Source: Candidatus Sphingomonas phytovorans (lineage in GTDB: Bacteria; Pseudomonadota; Alphaproteobacteria; Sphingomonadales; Sphingomonadaceae). Taken from it: a stretch of 64,000 nucleotides of DNA. The notes under the pieces were generated by a model, which saw only the letters and a program-made list of their open reading frames with translations, did not search any database and was not told the origin of the DNA. A program made the position numbers and the translations under genes. The stretch covers positions 1,366,501-1,430,500 of the forward strand of contig CP119314.1 in assembly GCA_029202385.1 (NCBI GenBank), given 5' to 3'. Shown here piece by piece: positions 62,631-64,000 of the stretch (its first letter is position 1; each line of letters opens with the position of its first letter).

Positions 62631-63482
62631 ATGTGGCTGAACAGACTCTGGAAAGTCCGAAAAGCTGCGCCCTCCACAATGGTTCGGGCACGCATAGGGT
62701 ATCTCGCCGACGGATCTTCCCGTCCCCGCGCTGACCGCATCCAGCCGGAACGGTCACTTGTCCCCTTCGAGGACAGGGAACTCCCGATTCACGACATGCG
62801 CTACGCTGCCGACCCGGCCTCGCTGTCCGACGAAGGGTTCACGCTCGTCCGGCACGAAAGCCGCGTCGCCGACTTTACTGATGCCGCTGAAGTGGAAAAG
62901 GTCTATCTCGCCGAGGTCGAGGAGCTGGTGAGGCAGGCCAGCGGCGCAACCCGGGTGTTCGCACTTCCGCGCCCGGTCCTGCGGTCCAGCCGTCACACAC
63001 CGGACGCGACCGGCATGATCACCGAGGTGCCGGCCCCGATCGCGCACACGGATTTTACCGATCGTTCGATCCAGGCAGCCGCAGCCACGGCGCTTGAACG
63101 GGCGGGCGCTACTGGCGCCGGCACAGACCGCTTCACGATCTACACCGTCTGGCGTTCGCTGCGCCCTCCTCCGCAGGACAGGCCGCTCGCCCTATGCGAC
63201 ATCCGCACGGTGGCGATGACTGACCTCGTGCGGGCGGATGCCGTCGGGAATCCGGGCAGTGCCGAAGTCGAATCGGAATTCTACCTGTTGAAAGCCAATA
63301 GCCGCCATCGCTGGTGCTATTATTCGGCCATGACACCCGACGAAGCGCTGATCTTTCGCCAGTCGGACTCACTGTCGGGCGAGCCGTCGGGGTGCCCGCA
63401 TACCAGCTTCATTCATCCGGAGAGCCAGGGAGCTGTGCCTCGCCTGAGCATCGAAGCCCGCGCATGCGTGTTCCTTGACTGA
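62631..63482 (+). CDS. CmcJ/NvfI-family oxygenase-like protein
   Basis: 283 residues (an internal ATG at 62679 may be the true start; neither has a strong ribosome site). HTDFTDRSIQAAAATALER, YTVWRSLRPPPQDRPLALCDIRTV, YYSAMTPDEALIFRQSDSL, CPHTSFIHPES and PRLSIEARACVFLD follow the order seen in CmcJ/AsaB-like proteins, a family of probable non-heme iron oxygenases used in natural-product pathways. The histidines in HTDF and PHTSF are candidate metal ligands. An acyltransferase gene follows 68 bp later. Confidence 0.85.
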   Translation: MWLNRLWKVRKAAPSTMVRARIGYLADGSSRPRADRIQPERSLVPFEDRELPIHDMRYAADPASLSDEGFTLVRHESRVADFTDAAEVEKVYLAEVEELVRQASGATRVFALPRPVLRSSRHTPDATGMITEVPAPIAHTDFTDRSIQAAAATALERAGATGAGTDRFTIYTVWRSLRPPPQDRPLALCDIRTVAMTDLVRADAVGNPGSAEVESEFYLLKANSRHRWCYYSAMTPDEALIFRQSDSLSGEPSGCPHTSFIHPESQGAVPRLSIEARACVFLD

Positions 63483-63549
63483 AGGATCGGTCTTGCCGGC
63501 ATCGGGCTCAACGGTGACGGGACAGGAATCCTTCGACCGTCATGAGGGT

Positions 63550-64000
63550 ATGAGCGCCCTGCTCACTGTTCCAGACGCCCACCGGTTCCTGACGCTCGAC
63601 GTCCTGCGCGGCATCGCCGCGATCAGCGTCCTTTTCGTCCATATCGGCTATCTCGGCGGCTATCGATGGCTGGCGCCACTTGGCTATCTCGCCGTCGATC
63701 TGTTCTTCATGATGAGCGGCCTGGTCATCGGCTATGCCTATGAACGCAAGCTGCTCGACGGCATGCGCTGGCGCAGCTTCATGGCCGTCCGGATCGCCCG
63801 CCTCTACCCCGCCCTGTTCCTTGGCGCCCTGATCGGCCTGGGTGTTCAGGTCACGCTGCACGGGACATCCGGCATTGGCTTGCATTCCCTCGGCCAGTTC
63901 TTCCTAGTGCCGGATTTCACCTCCCCGCTCCTGTTCCCGCTGAACGGCGTCATCTGGTCGCTCTTCCTCGAACTCATCGCCAATGCCGCGCATGCGGGTG
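63550..64000 (+). CDS. acyltransferase 3 family protein, 3' end outside window
   Basis: 150 codons visible from ATG at 63550 (a TTG at 63493 with AAGGA upstream is also possible). FLTLDVLRGIAAISVLFVHIGYL is the conserved start with DxLRG and the catalytic histidine, then DLFFMMSGLVIGYAYERKL and RIARLYPALFLGALIGL. Membrane O-acyltransferase; acceptor unknown. Confidence 0.92.
   Translation, partial: MSALLTVPDAHRFLTLDVLRGIAAISVLFVHIGYLGGYRWLAPLGYLAVDLFFMMSGLVIGYAYERKLLDGMRWRSFMAVRIARLYPALFLGALIGLGVQVTLHGTSGIGLHSLGQFFLVPDFTSPLLFPLNGVIWSLFLELIANAAHAG

Overview
The window looks like chromosomal DNA of a sphingomonad (Alphaproteobacteria, Sphingomonadales; Sphingomonas or a close relative). The inference rests on high G+C, a TonB-dependent receptor of the type that is abundant in this group, a CckA hybrid kinase, the alphaproteobacterial SOS box GAAC-N7-GAAC in front of recA, and the gene order rpsB-tsf / pyrH-frr-uppS-cdsA-dxr-rseP-bamA-ompH-fabZ. 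I assigned genus by recognition only; no search was run.

Layout. 1-2650: metG-tatD-MBL hydrolase operon (minus). 3027-5474: TonB-dependent receptor with a strong terminator. 5585-7613: OmpR/EnvZ-like two-component pair. 7770-8712: a GFA-family protein, a start-less ORF remnant and an AACAGGGA-type repeat patch. 8713-13484: a minus-strand run holB, tmk, D,D-carboxypeptidase, RlpA-like SPOR protein, MltB-like transglycosylase. 13579-26259: a genomic island of about 12.6 kb inserted inside a tRNA-Ser(UGA) gene. 26329-29024: TPR protein, PilZ protein, rpmE. 29120-40340: the conserved envelope, lipid and translation block. 40470-43754: an SOS-controlled small membrane gene, pssA-psd, and an icd gene carrying five single-base insertions. 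43950-53705: CPA2 antiporter, membrane hydrolase, NRDE protein, alaS, M24 peptidase, dicarboxylate-type symporter. 53706-55479: terminator and repeat patch, glutathione S-transferase, methyltransferase. 55662-62408: recA, adenine deaminase plus phosphoribosyltransferase, response regulator, cckA, DUF2062 protein, smpB. 62631-64000: CmcJ-like oxygenase and the start of an acyltransferase.

The island is the most interesting part. Its 9-bp core CTTGAAAAC lies in the anticodon loop of the target tRNA. The 5' half of the host tRNA is at the left end and the 3' half at the right end, so the target gene is physically split. About 145 bp inside the left end the island carries a complete tRNA-Ser with the same UGA anticodon, which could replace the destroyed one. 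A tyrosine recombinase, an AlpA-like regulator and a primase-polymerase/helicase protein form a satellite-like core. The cargo has the look of a conflict or defence island: an HExxH metallopeptidase, an unknown protein and a caspase-like protease in one operon; a divergent gene whose product ends in an SSB-like DDDVPF tail; a C-terminal nucleoside deoxyribosyltransferase/TIR-like protein behind a poly-G tract; and a membrane protein overlapped out of frame by a proline-rich micro-ORF.

Most of the rest is ordinary housekeeping sequence. The exceptions worth a look are the SOS-boxed small membrane protein, the EF-hand-like loop inside the OmpH/Skp protein, the frameshifted icd, and an AACAGGGA repeat family found in two intergenic regions 45 kb apart.
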